The translations under genes were made by a program, and so were the position numbers. Positions 33,505 through 45,183 of a DNA stretch of 64,000 nucleotides are shown here, one piece after another. The first letter of the stretch is position 1. Each line of letters starts with the position of its first letter. This DNA is from Ischnura elegans (taxonomy: Eukaryota > Arthropoda > Insecta > Odonata > Coenagrionidae), in assembly GCF_921293095.1 (NCBI RefSeq), contig NC_060246.1:88409030-88473029 (forward strand), given 5' to 3'. The notes under the pieces were generated by a model that saw only the letters and a list, made by a program, of their open reading frames with translations, did no database searches and was not told the DNA's origin.

Positions 33505-35479
33505 CTGTAAGGGAATTGCTATCATTAGTTATTTAATCAGTGTTTGATATATATGTAAGAATGTAGAGGCCGTAGGAAGTTTCTTAAAAAATTTCTCCAT
33601 GCAATCTTTTTTTTACCAAGTGATTTTGGAATCCATATGGTATCACAGTTCACATAGTGCATGTCAAAAGGAGTTGGGACATTTTACTCACATAGGGGGC
33701 TTATACCTGCCAAAATCTCACTAGGAATCTGGAAACCCATAGTGCATTCAGCCTTCTAAAAATTTATTAAGCAGTTTTGAATCTGAGATGATATAACTTT
33801 TTGCTTGTGAGAAACACTTTTACAACGGAAGATTTAAGTTCCCTGAGGTGCAAATATATGAATTGTGTTTGGCTCCATTCTTTAATTTCTGCATATTTGA
33901 GTTTCCACATAAGTTGTAGATGAACTTGCTAGGGAAGGTATGAAGCTATCAAAATGGAAGTTGCTGGATATGAAATGAGTTAGGTACTCTAAGATTGTTT
34001 AACTGCATTGCTTATGAAGTTAAATTCCATAATACTTGGGAAGAAAATCCCATAATATTTAGAAAAAAAGTGTGCCTTTATAACGCCTTAGTGGGGTTAC
34101 ATTTATTTACTTAATTACATGAGGCATTTGGGAGGGGGGGGGATCAGTCGATTCTCACCCAATCTCATGTGGGGAAGAGGAGGGTCTTGGCTTGTATCAC
34201 GTAATTTTTTTCTGCAAGAAGCAAAGTAAAATGTGATTCAAGACTATACTGCCTTAGTGATATTAAATAACATTCTGAACTATTCTTAAATAAAAATAAT
34301 TTTAAAACTTTGTTCTATATTAATAAATCCAGCACAATGAAGCATATGTTAATGTCTTTACCCTGAAAATACACGTTTTGAAGAATCTCAAGTGAGATTA
34401 GAGGGAGGGGGTCGAGCCAAATCTCATAATATCTCACTGCAGGGGGAGAGGGGGTCCAAAAATTACCAAAATCACCTCATGTAATTAATTAATCTCTCGA
34501 AGTAATCAAAGTAAATTACGGTTTTATCTTTCGGTGGATCCAAAATTCCATTTGTTCTTGCTCGGATCGTAGCGATAAATTAACAGAAACACATAGTACA
34601 TACAAACAACCGCTGGCTAGTTAAGGATTACAACTATTGCTGCTACCATTCAGTGAATTTCAAAATATTTAAATACCCTCGAGGAACAAATCATTTGCCT
34701 TGATCTGGTTGTGATTTTGGTTCATTTTTCTACGCTTCCTGCTCGTTATTTATGTAGTAAAAGTCCACCTCTTAGTGACCTGCGATTGTATCTACAATTA
34801 GTGATACTAAGGCTCAAGGGACTTCCTGTCTCTAATTCTAGCTTTAACCCTTTCTAACCCAGAGCTGCTTCTGAGAGAAATTAAATTTCAAGACATCTTA
34901 TTTTGAAAATGTGAAAATTTTATACTAAATCATACATTATTATCGTGGCAGCTACATATTTTGTTGTTTAACTTTACGGTTCAAATATTTCCTGAATGGA
35001 GCTGAAAATGTATAAATTTTTTTATGTTACTAAGAAGCAACATTGGGTTGTAATGGGTTAATTATTCGGGAGAATCTTTTTTATTGCGCTTTTTTATGTA
35101 TTTCAAAAGTGTATGGAAGGAAAAATGTGTTAGTAGATAAAATTTTCTCGGAATACCCTCCGGGTCGAAAACTGCATTTCCACCCAGGTTTTCTGCTACA
35201 TCTCGGGGCTCATTGTTAGAGCTTACACTTTGCGCAAAGCACCAAATCTTATTTAGAAATGCGTTTGATTATTTTACATCTTTGGTGCATTTTAGCCATA
35301 GTTGTACGAATAGGTGAAGTAATGTGGGACCTCCCATGGTGCATTCAATTTGAATGTAGCACCTGAGTCTGTAATTGCACACAATCATTTACTAGTAAAA
35401 TCTCTTTACAACCATTGTTTTCTTGTAGTAGTTATCAGTGAATCTTGTCGCATTATTTGTATGCTTCTTAGTTTTCAGT

Positions 35480-35781
35480 CTTTGTGCCTGGATCTCAATT
35501 TTGATTTTTTGTGGGGGTATGAGGGGGCAGCTATATGGAGCATGAGGCCCCCCCCCCAGGATAAAATGGTACATTTGATCAAATTTTCTTTAAATCCAAG
35601 AAAAGTGATGTGAGGATAAAATATGTAGTTAAAATAAAAGTATTTTTCCGAGTAAATAATTTTTAAAACTAAAAAAGTGCTGTAATTTTCTTGAAATTTT
35701 GGTTTCATAGTCTTTTCTGTGTTGCAATCTGAACGATCATAGCCTGCCCCCCTCTAGTTTTGATTCTGGGTACGCCCTTGG
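35480..35781. mobile_element. Short hAT-like element, one clear end
   Basis: The right end, read on the minus strand, begins CAAGGGCGTACCCAGAATCA, nearly the same as the left end of the element at 43458. The left boundary is not clear; GC-rich C and G runs around 35510-35560 probably belong to it. Confidence 0.45.
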
Positions 35782-35889
35782 CATGAACACAAAAAGTGGA
35801 AGGTGAGGTCGATAGTGTACATGAATATTTATGAATATTTTAAATTTGGCGGTTTTAATAAAAATAGTAGCAAGTACTTATTTTTTCGT

Positions 35890-36144
35890 GCAGTAGCGGA
35901 TACAGAAAACACTCAAGGGGGGAGGCCGCAGAAGATATCTTGACTTTGCCTTTGCTTTTATCGCTATTAAAAATAATCAAGTCGCAGGCATAGTAAAAGA
36001 AAATTTTAATTAAAGTGATTATACACATATAAAAGATAGTGCCGTCTTATTATAAAAAAGTCACAATTGTGGTTCTGCAATGTTTGGAAATACGGACGGA
36101 CCCACAAGGGAGGGGCGCGTGCCCCCTTCTGTATCCGCCACTGC
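35890..36144. mobile_element. hAT-like MITE, 255 bp
   Basis: GCAGTAGCGGATACAGAA and the complement of TTCTGTATCCGCCACTGC make an 18-bp terminal inverted repeat with one mismatch. The flanks TTTTTCGT (35882-35889) and ATTCTCGT (36145-36152) agree at 6 of 8 positions. Confidence 0.75.
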
Positions 36145-36759
36145 ATTCTCGTTTTAAAATAGTCCCGAATTCGAATTAAGAGTCGAAAAACCATTAGCAA
36201 AAATTGCGCATGTGCAGCCTAGTGGAATAATGCCACACCATAATGTTCGTTAATGCCGCCAAAATCTCTAGAAGAGGCGCATTGGATACTTGCGATAAAA
36301 GCGCTCGGTGGCAAATTTGACATTCTGGGATCAAGTTCAAAAATTTTTCTTCTCTGTGAAATTTCCGCTCTCAGAGATCAAATCATACTATTTAGGCTCT
36401 ATACCGTTTTTCCACACTGGTATCACATACGTCGAAGAACTGAGATCAGATTCCTAATTTTCCCGACTTTTTTTCTTAAGGGTGTTTTTTCTCTCTTTTT
36501 TTAGCAACTCATGAGCTTTATTCATGTACGATTTTTCAACTTTGGCGAAATAATTGGAATCTCGCGCATTTTATTTCGTCCTGGGAATCACGAACTGTCC
36601 ATGTTGCATGACGCAACGTTTTTACCGTTTAAAATTCCCAGTACAATAGCTAACATGGAGAGCCTGTTTTTTATTATGGTGTGATTTTTTTTGTCTCCCA
36701 TATCGTGGGGTTGAAATAGTTTTGCCTTTTAATCTCTATATCACTGGAAACAGCGCTAC

Positions 36760-36895
36760 ATTGGCGTTTTACACCGGGGGTTTTCTACAAGTTAACAATT
36801 CGAACATCCATGCCCTAGATAATTTTTCGAGGCGGGACTCGAACCTGCGACCTCTTGCTTGGCAGGAATTTACCCTGCCGCCACAGAGGCCGCCT
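36760..36895 (-). repeat. SINE family B copy, minus orientation
   Basis: On the minus strand it has a tRNA-like head GGCGGCCTCTGTGGCGGCAG, then AGAGGTCGCAGGTTCGAGTC as B-box region and AGGGCATGGATGTTCG in the body. The same order of segments occurs at 44888-45074. Confidence 0.75.
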
Positions 36896-37118
36896 TTGCG
36901 TATTTCACAAATTATATAATTGGAAGTATAGACCGTGATTTTGACTTCGTAGAGTCGTGGTTATGGTTCTAAAAATATTTTACTGACATGAGTCCATTAT
37001 ATTTTTGTGAGTGCGATCACCATGACGCTAATAATTCTGAGAAATTAACTGAGTGCAGTCATTTCAGCCATAGTGAATTTCCACTAACAAGGGAAGGTAC
37101 CAAGTATCACCACCATAT

Positions 37119-37437
37119 CAGTGGTGCAGCGAGAGGGGGGTTTTGGGGGGATAAAACCCCCCCTATAGCTCAGAGAAATTTTTAAGTTTAATCCATTTTA
37201 CTTAATTGGATTGATATTACTAATAGAATAGTGTAAGGATCAATAAAATATCCCTTAGAAAGCCGTAAAACTCGCCATTTTGAGCCATTTATCTTAAAAT
37301 TCCGCAATTTATTAATCTCGCACCTACCGCTTATCCTGGTGGGTATTCCATACCCCCATACACCCCGGTATTAGTTGCACCGAAACCCTCCGAAGGCAAC
37401 TTCGCCTCTTCCGCCTTAATTCCTAGCTGCGCCCCTG
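37119..37437. mobile_element. hAT-like element family G, copy 1 (319 bp)
   Basis: It starts CAGTGGTGCAGCGAGAGG and ends CTTAATTCCTAGCTGCGCCCCTG, and shares its interior (AGTTTAATCCATTTTACTTA, GGTGGGTATTCCATACCCCC) with 48139-48428 and 57001-57281. A target duplication is not evident at this copy. Confidence 0.75.
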
Positions 37438-38567
37438 TCCACGGTTGCTTAAGTCTAAACGTTTTACTGGCACCTTTTATCGATAATATCTCGAAAACTG
37501 TTATTGAAGGCCAGTTAGACATTTCAGTAAAGAAACGCGTGTCTCTTAAACTTTCATTTAAATGTTATTATGAAGTTTCAGCGCGATCCTGTGGTGACAT
37601 TTGGGTACCTTCTCTTGTAAGTCAATAACTGTTGAGAGCGAACAGATAGCGTTACACAGTTTAGGCATAGATTATATTGGGGTCCACTAGAGATTGGTAG
37701 GCTTCGTGCTATCTTTAGGTACTTTGTGCAATTAATGACAGATATCTTCCTGGGTGACATCGGGGACTTCATCATATAGTCACAATGTATTTCCAGTTCC
37801 GGCGATAAAAACGATGAAACAAGACGCGAGAAAGAAATTTTAAATTGCCATCTACGGGTTGTAATTGGCGCAAATTGGAAGTAAATTGCGTTCCAATATT
37901 CCATGAAGTTTTTAACTTGTGAATATTCTATAGTTTGTGTCTATCTCACTAAACTTGCAAAATGGCGAAGCAACTGTGGGCTGCTGCCAGTGCGGCTAGG
38001 CAGACTCCCTACGGGAAATTAAGACCCTTGGAGGGTCTTATGTAGTCCCAGCGACATTGATTAAACTTTGCGAACTCCAGTCTAAGCTGTGACGCCTTGA
38101 TTTTATATTTTGTCATCAGGTAATACTTGAAGATATAAAACCTTTGATATTGTCTCTCGTTTGTTAATAAAGAAGAAACGGGAAACGTGTTAGGGTTCCA
38201 ACTGGGATAATCGAGGCCTCTGTCTCTATATGTTTTCTTAATATTGCTCTTAATTCGCCACAGGGTGTAAATGTTTAATTTCAGTGAAAAAATCAGTAAT
38301 TTGAAATGTTTGGAGGTTTGAAGGGAATTTCGTAAGTACTTTGTGTAGAATATTTCACTACTTCCTGAAACCTCGGATCTTTTGGGGAATGTTAGAGAGG
38401 ATCCCACTTCGTTCTTCCTTATTCCACCAGGTTCCTGAATAAATATGCCGCAGAAGCTGTGCGCTATAGTACTTTTCAAGGATATTACTCGAAATTCTGG
38501 ACCCTAACACCTTTTTTTTTTAGCTATTTAGATGCTTTCACGAGCACATGTGGTAAAAATGTCTTAC

Positions 38568-38680
38568 CTTGTTGATTGCTTTTTGTTTATTCCTTCACTG
38601 CGAGATCTGCGACTCCGACGACAGCATGGGTACGAAAGCACCGACTTGCCACGACTCCAAACCACTGACTAAATGGCTAC
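38568..38680 (-). promoter_or_regulatory. Candidate PXA 5' UTR exon and promoter
   Basis: On the minus strand, ATCAACAAG followed by GTAAGA at 38568/38567 is a strong donor with no matching coding frame. It could splice to the PXA acceptor at 33505. The upstream DNA is GC- and CpG-richer than its surroundings and has TCAGT-type initiator matches (for example 38665-38669). The exon's start is a guess, and the link to PXA is inference from position and strand. Confidence 0.35.
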
Positions 38681-40600
38681 TACGGCTTGATCCGTCTTGC
38701 GTCCTCACTTAGGCGTCTAACTCCGTTTTCGCTTGATGTGGTACTAACCAGGCCCCGGTTTTCAGTCCTTGAGTGGCTACTCCGTGCCCAAAAATGGACG
38801 ATGGAGCGAACACGATGACAATTGAAGGCAAGAACCTCTGCTTTTTTTTCCTCTCACACCACCTGAAGTGTCCTCAGTATATTTTGCGTTGGATGTGCGC
38901 GTGTCGAAACATAATAATATATTGGGTTAGGTGCACGAAACGTCGGTGTTAACAGAAACCGTTGTCCATAACTCTTCCTGGAATAGAGCCGAAGTGAGTG
39001 ACACTATCTTGTCGCGATTGAAACGTGGAATTTCATGGCGGACTACGAGGGGGCGGGAAAAAAGGTGATGATGTGGCACAATTATCTCGCTGGGGTGAGG
39101 AAATTCATTTTCCGCTGCCGTAAGTAGAGCCGGGAGACAGTCGGAATTCCTGGGCACATCCAGGCATCGGTTTTGCGCCCACTTGTCTTTCCCATGCTGT
39201 AAACCGTACCTGTGAAATGATTTCTCGATTGTCGGAACATGGTAATCTTCTTGTCTTGATTATCGAGTATCGGTATTATTCTTGACTATCGGAACTTGTC
39301 GAAGGGGTTTAGGGATTTAAAAGGAGTGAGTAACTGGGTGAGTTACTGGGAAGAGGAGTAAATTGGCTGTATAAGTCGAGGCTGTAGCGAACGAGGGAGG
39401 CCAAGAGGTTCCAACCCCGTAACTCATTTTCGGTAAAAACGGACGTTACTGCACCACCTTCCCCGAAATGTTCCACTCCAAATGAATCCTCCTACGTAAA
39501 CCGTTTCTGGCTGCGGTATCGGTCTATATTTCTTTGTGAGTTACGGAAATTTTCTGTGTTACTATCATTGAAAGTAATATCCTGGGGAAATCTTGGTTTA
39601 TATTGAAAATGTTGCGACTCTTCTCGGCCTTTGACCCACTTTCCTGTTTTGAATTACCCTCTTCAACTCTGCATTGTTCCTTTTGATCTTCACTCATCCC
39701 TAATAATATGGTCTTATCATCACCTTTTTACAATTTTCTTCTTTCCCAGCTCACCCAACGTTCTTCCCCCAGGTGATATTTGTCGAAAACAGTTTTTTGG
39801 GAAGCCATTTTATCAAGTTCAACATGAGTAGTGGCTATCGGCCTTGCAGTGAGAGCGTTCTGTGCGAGAGACAGTCAATGTGAAACTGCTTTTCGCTACC
39901 TCAGCGCGTTCTTGATAGAGTCTCTTTGAGTCGTTTGCCCTGCTAATGGAACAGGGCGATGATCTTTGAGGTATAGTTTGATTGTGGCGGGACGCTGATA
40001 TAGTTTCGGCTGGTCATTAGAATTGTGTATCCTCTTCAATTACGTACGTCTGAAAAGTCCGGGATATTATTAATCTAATACCAAATCCATGGGATAATTT
40101 TCCTCGTGTCTTATAGGTCTTAAGGTGCATTGTTCAGGACGGGAAATGTTGACCGGTACTCACGAATGTTTGCATGTGGCGTAGAATAATTCTGTGTTCC
40201 TAGAATAATATTAAAACGCTTCACTGACCCTATGGTCGAACAATTAAACTTTTGGTGGCTGTGTACTGTGTAGCATACTTGGCTGTATAAAGGGCCAATT
40301 TCTCTTAATACAGGTCTTGTGGAGTTACTTACGTGTGGTTTCCGGAAATTAGTTCAACGCATTGCTGCTTCTGATTTAGGCCATTGAGGAGAAATATCGA
40401 ATTGGGTCCAGAACTCTGTCCCCTCGATAAAAGGACTCTCTTAACCTCGCCCACACCTGAAGCTTAAAGATGTCCCTCCCTACAATACGAAACCTTTCCC
40501 TAGCCTTCCCTATGTTTGTGTCTGAACATTTTGTGTTCTGCACTTGTTTTGTACCTTTGCACCTGATCATAACGTGCTTCGTCGAAACCGTAGTCGTGTT

Positions 40601-40868
40601 CAAGGGCGGATCCAGGATTTTTTTCAGGGGGCCAGGGTGTGACTGGCAAACAGGCTTTTCATATTTGGGATTTAAAAACTACATACAACAATTACTCTAC
40701 GAAATGTACTCTTAATTTTATTTGTAAAAGTTATTAATTTGTAAATATTTATTACTTTTATATTAAAATATAAAATTTGTTAATATCTGTATTAAAAATC
40801 TCGTTTATTTTTTAAGCGCCTGGGGGGAGGGTGGGCACGTGGCCTCGTGCCCCCTAAATCCGCCTATT
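40601..40868. mobile_element. hAT-like MITE, 268 bp
   Basis: CAAGGGCGGATCCAGGA begins the element and AATCCGCCTATT ends it (inverted). The flanks GTCGTGTT (40593-40600) and GTTGTGTT (40869-40876) agree at 7 of 8. It is related at its ends to 4300-4462 (GGCGGATCCAGGA). Confidence 0.7.
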
Positions 40869-43457
40869 GTTGTGTTTAATGATTTCTTGTGGCATTATTA
40901 AAGATTAATTGACTGTTTTTCTCTCGGTATTGTTGAAAATTTGATAGTAGAAATGCATGCGCCTTTTTTTTAGGTTGATATTTAATTCGATGGTTTTATA
41001 CTCCTTAGTAGGTAAAGTGGATACATTCAATAGGTTGACGTCACTAACGTTTCATTAAGAATATAGTTTCCTGTTGTGTAATTGGAGTGAAACCTGAATA
41101 AAAATTCCTAAAGAGGATATTTTATTTTCATCAGCTCGTGCTAATTTATTTTAAAGATAGGATATTTTGAGGGTTGAAGCTAGTGCTACCTTCATGACTT
41201 TCGTAATATTTGGAATGCCAAAATGATCTTTGAAAGTGTTGGATGCTCTTTTACTTTTTCACGTCAGAAGAAGGGGGTGGTTACTACCACGGTTCATGGA
41301 GTCTCGGAATAACGGAATAACATTATCCTCGGAATCATCGGTGAAGTGGGTGATTTGGTAATTTAAAAAAATATACTTCTTAAAATGAATGTGTCCTTAG
41401 TCTTGAAATTCCCTCATAAGCTTAGGCTTGTGGTATGTTTGTAATAGTATGTGCTAGACGCATAAATTGAACTTTTTTCTAAATGGAGGTTAATGACCCC
41501 AAACCGCGTCTTGCTATTAAATAATAGCATTGAATTTGGCCACATTAAGTCGTAGAAGTTCAGAGGATCCAAGAAATGAGAAATTAAAGGAGGAACCGGA
41601 GAGAAAAAATAGCTCTGACATGTAAAAATGTATGTTTATAAAATGGGATATCGTAGCTGATCACGTCGAACGGACGAAAAGTCAACCTCGAAGGTATCCT
41701 AACAGTCGGCTAAGAAGCAAGGTGCGTACTTAGCTCACGACATGCGAACCTAATGTTGCCTAATTGTCATGCTGATGAAATATTTACGTATTAGTCAATC
41801 ATATTACGGGAATATATCGTCTCAAACGTCTTTCAATGTGATGAAAGGGTCCTTTTTTGGAAAGAAACTTCGTCATCGAAGTTCGAAAGAAACTAGGTCT
41901 TGGCTTGCGTTGGTGTTCAAAGCCAACTGCTAGCCATATTTGGGCTGAAAAAATATCAGCCGGCAAATTTTAGTTCCTTTTCACGCAGTCGTTTGCTCCT
42001 ATGTTAGAGTCATTCTAAGCACACATTTGCACATTGGTCTTGAATATTAGTTTCAAGAATTGGCTCTTTCTAGACATTTTTCCCATGTTTTCATGCCCAT
42101 GTTTCGTCTGTTCCTCTTTCATGCCCAAATTCATTGTATCTTCCACCGACGTAAAAAAAAGCTTCATTAAGGGAATGGTATCGTTATCACCGTAGGATTG
42201 GTTAATCGCCCTTGCCCCCTACTCTTGTGAGTTAACGAAAGAACATTCTCTTGCTACGTTTTTCACTTGTTTACAGTGAGCGGTGGTAGGATGCCCTTAT
42301 TTTCCGTTTCTTAGTAACTTTTGTCGGTAATGTTTCTTTGAATTTTTGGAAATATTCCTTTTTTGCAGCATACGTTATGTGATGTTAGAATAGTGTGACG
42401 GTCATAATGTCCTTTATTCCAATGGGTGGCTTTAGCAAAATGGTGACCCTACATTCTGATCGATTTGAATTAGGTTATTGAAGGGTATATACGTCTAATG
42501 TGGAATTGTTATCCAGATGGCATTATTTACATTTTTCCACTGGATCCTTCGAAAATGCATCTCAAATACTGACTAGGGGGAAGGAAGGCTATATTTCTGA
42601 TTATTTGGCCTTAAGCTTTAAGAAATTACGTCACTTACATGATTGATTGCGTACTTTCTCACTGATGGAATTGCCACTTCAGCGCTATTAGTGAAAGCCT
42701 TTCTTCGGCGTTGCCTATAGTAATAATGAACTTCATTATAAAGGCGCTGGATCAGCTCACTTATTGTTCCGTGCAAGGTCGCACGCGCGTCTTACCGTGG
42801 AATGTTTATCTCTAAATGGAGGCAATCGGCATGAATTAAAACTACGCTTAAGTTATGGGGTGGAGGTAGAGGTGTTTGTATAAGAATAATATAATGTAAG
42901 TTGTTTTCAGCAAATTATTGATCTAAGGATGGAACTATTTGAAAATATTCTCCTTAGCTCTAACGCATTTTGTCGATTCTTAATCAGGGTTATCCTGGTT
43001 AACTTAGTTACTGACTTTCCTTCGTTTCGATTTTTCTTTGAGGATAACCTAAGGAAAATACTTGATACGTTGAAATTATTGAATTCATGCACTCATTCTG
43101 AGTGTAACACATGAGAGGGCTACCGTTTTTTTATTAGTTTTGTAAATAGTGCCTTTTTCTTTATTAGGTATTTAAATATTGTTTGATGACTAGATTGTCT
43201 CAGTTTATTTACTCTATTACCAAAAAAATATTTGATCAACATGTTTCGACAGTTAAACTAGTTTCATTTGAGTTTATTGTGCTCTGGCAAAAAAATGAAT
43301 GCATAGTTTGTATTTGAATGGAAACGTTGACTTTGTAAGTTACGCAATAAATTTAAATTGGTAATGTTTCTGTTCATCATGCATGCAAGTCTGACGGATT
43401 AACGCCTGGGCTAATTAATTAAGGAGTGAAATTAAGTTTTACTGCACGGTATAGATT

Positions 43458-43884
43458 CAAGGGCGTACCCAGGATCAAAACTGGGGGGGGGGGCAAGCCA
43501 TGATTGTTAAAGTTGTAAGTAAGATTTAAGCATGGGAAACGTGAATTAAATCAACATTTTAACCTTTATCGCTCTTGCGGTCCCTTTAGGGACCACTGAG
43601 ACACACTTCGTTTAAAAACGGCTTATAATGAGTTTCGTCGCCAGAGAGTTAACTGGAGAGCTGCTTATATTGTAAACCTAGGCCATTTAAATGCCCGGCC
43701 ATGTGGTGATACATCTGGGATTTAAAGCCGTACGTTAAAGGTTAAGGAAACCGTAACAGCTCTTTATTAGTTTTTAAATTATTTTCTTGAAAAAATATTA
43801 TTATCCTTATAGATATTTGCTATTTTTGCTTCTGGGGCGGAGGGGACTGCTGCCCCCTCCTGCCCCTCGCTAGGTACGCCCATG
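43458..43884. mobile_element. hAT-like non-autonomous element, 427 bp
   Basis: The termini CAAGGGCGTACCCAGG and the complement of CTAGGTACGCCCATG are inverted. The flanks TATAGATT and CATGGATT agree at 6 of 8 positions. The same end type occurs at 35781. Confidence 0.7.
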
Positions 43885-43929
43885 CATGGATTGTTACAGC
43901 TCTTGATGGATACTGAGTGTTGGCATTTA

Positions 43930-45183
43930 TGTTCTACCCCAATTTCCTGGTTAAGTTATTAGGGCAGCAATTCTCCTCGCACTTGATGAATACCAGTGGC
44001 GATCATTATAGTTGTTATTCCCTGACAATGCCATTCATTAAAGTCACCGTATAGCCTGTACAAGTAGACAGGCCATTTTTTGTACGAGTTATGGGTTTTG
44101 GTGTCAATACACGTGCAATACCCGATTTTTACGAATTTGATCGTGCTCACCTTGCACATAGCATTCCTAAGATTCATAATCAATGGTGTAATTTCATCGT
44201 TTGATTGTCCAGGTGGTATATGCCACTTGCACAAGGCTGAACTCGATTGTCATCCCCTTGACAATAGAAATTATATTACGTTGATCTTCGGCGATATTTT
44301 TGACTCGTTAGCTCCAGACTGCATTGTATCCATGAATGTTTTGGTATTTCGACTTATTGCTATCATTCCATTACACGTCTGAGTACCACGTTTAATGAAT
44401 TAATTATTATATTAATGTTCTTCCGCGACCATGACTACGTTGGATCAAGCTTGTAATGCTTTAGTTTCCATTTTGTGAATGATACGTTCCTCTTTGTGTC
44501 CTTTGGTTTTCAATTAACCATGGTGCAAATAATTCGACCTTAGTTTATAAATTTAATATTCGACAATGAAGTTTATACGGCGCGGCTACTTTGAAATAGC
44601 AAATTTCTTCCATTGTTTAAATCAAGACCGCGACAAGAATTTGTTCGGGGAGGAGAAGTGACGTGCTCTAACCCTGGTGTTATCCTTTAGATGAAGGAGG
44701 AGAACATCTGCTCTTAGGAAAAGAACATTTGCTCTTTGTAACCGACATTGCTGGGAGAGTGCAGTAAGACTATGGCCAGATAATAATTTCCCCTTAATAT
44801 CATCAACCTATCTCTCATTTACGTTACGAAAACCTTTTTAGAAAAGAGGCTATTTAATATTTTTTGTGCTTTCAAACTGCTGAAAAGGTCGGCCTCGGTG
44901 GCGTCGGGGTAAAGTCCCCGGCTGCTAACCTAGAGGTCGCGGGTTCGAATCCCGCCTGGGTGGATTGATCACCATCCAGGGCATGGATGTTTGTGATTGT
45001 CCATCAAGTTAATTGGAAGAGAGGACAACAATGTCCTAAATTCGCTTGAGAAAATAGGACGAAATAATAATAATAAAAGAGACATGGAATAATTGATGTA
45101 AATATACCATGGTCATTTCACGCGATTGGAAGACTTACCACGATTTCAGCCACTTTTGCGATAGCAGGTAGTAGTCATTCCGT
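43930..45183. repeat. ~1-kb duplicated non-coding segment, copy A (with SINE)
   Basis: Long stretches match 57975-59000 in the same orientation: CTTCGGCGATATTTTTGACT, TTTAAATCAAGACCGCG, GATTTTTACGA, GTAATTTCA and TTTTGCGAT. The copies differ by many substitutions and small gaps, so the duplication is old. Copy A has a SINE at 44888-45074 that copy B lacks. Confidence 0.85.
44888..45074 (+). repeat. SINE family B, tRNA-Ser(GCT)-like head, with empty site elsewhere in the window
   Basis: The head GGCCTCGGTGGCGTCGGGG, a loop CTGCTAA with GCT in the anticodon position, and CGCGGGTTCGAATCCCGC form a truncated tRNA-like fold. The body has CCAGGGCATGGATG and the end is an AATAATAATAAT run. AAAAG flanks it on both sides (44883-44887 and 45075-45079). 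The paralogous segment near 58890 reads straight through as AAAAAGAGACATGG. Confidence 0.88.

Larger units (their letters stand above)
33505..38567 (-). other. Probable 5' intron of PXA, rich in short transposons
   Basis: Between the acceptor at 33505 and the candidate 5' UTR donor at 38567 lie several short elements: about 35480-35781, 35890-36144, SINE 36760-36895 and 37119-37437, plus a weak SINE-A fragment near 34686-34720. The longest open frame (minus, 38009-38479, 156 codons) has no recognisable domain and I do not call it. Confidence 0.55.

Noticed and set aside
38009-38479. 156-codon minus-strand open frame
   Set aside because: The longest open frame outside known genes, but it has no recognisable domain, ordinary intronic composition, and no splice or start context. 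It is probably chance within the PXA 5' intron.
43640-43663. Candidate last exon of PXB (minus-strand frame ending in Leu-Trp)
   Set aside because: It reads LQLTLW but has no upstream cysteine, and a stop lies just before it without a plausible acceptor.
44891-44960. Functional tRNA-Ser(GCT) gene
   Set aside because: It lacks the long variable arm of tRNA-Ser, sits inside a SINE with an A/T-rich end, and is absent from the paralogous segment.
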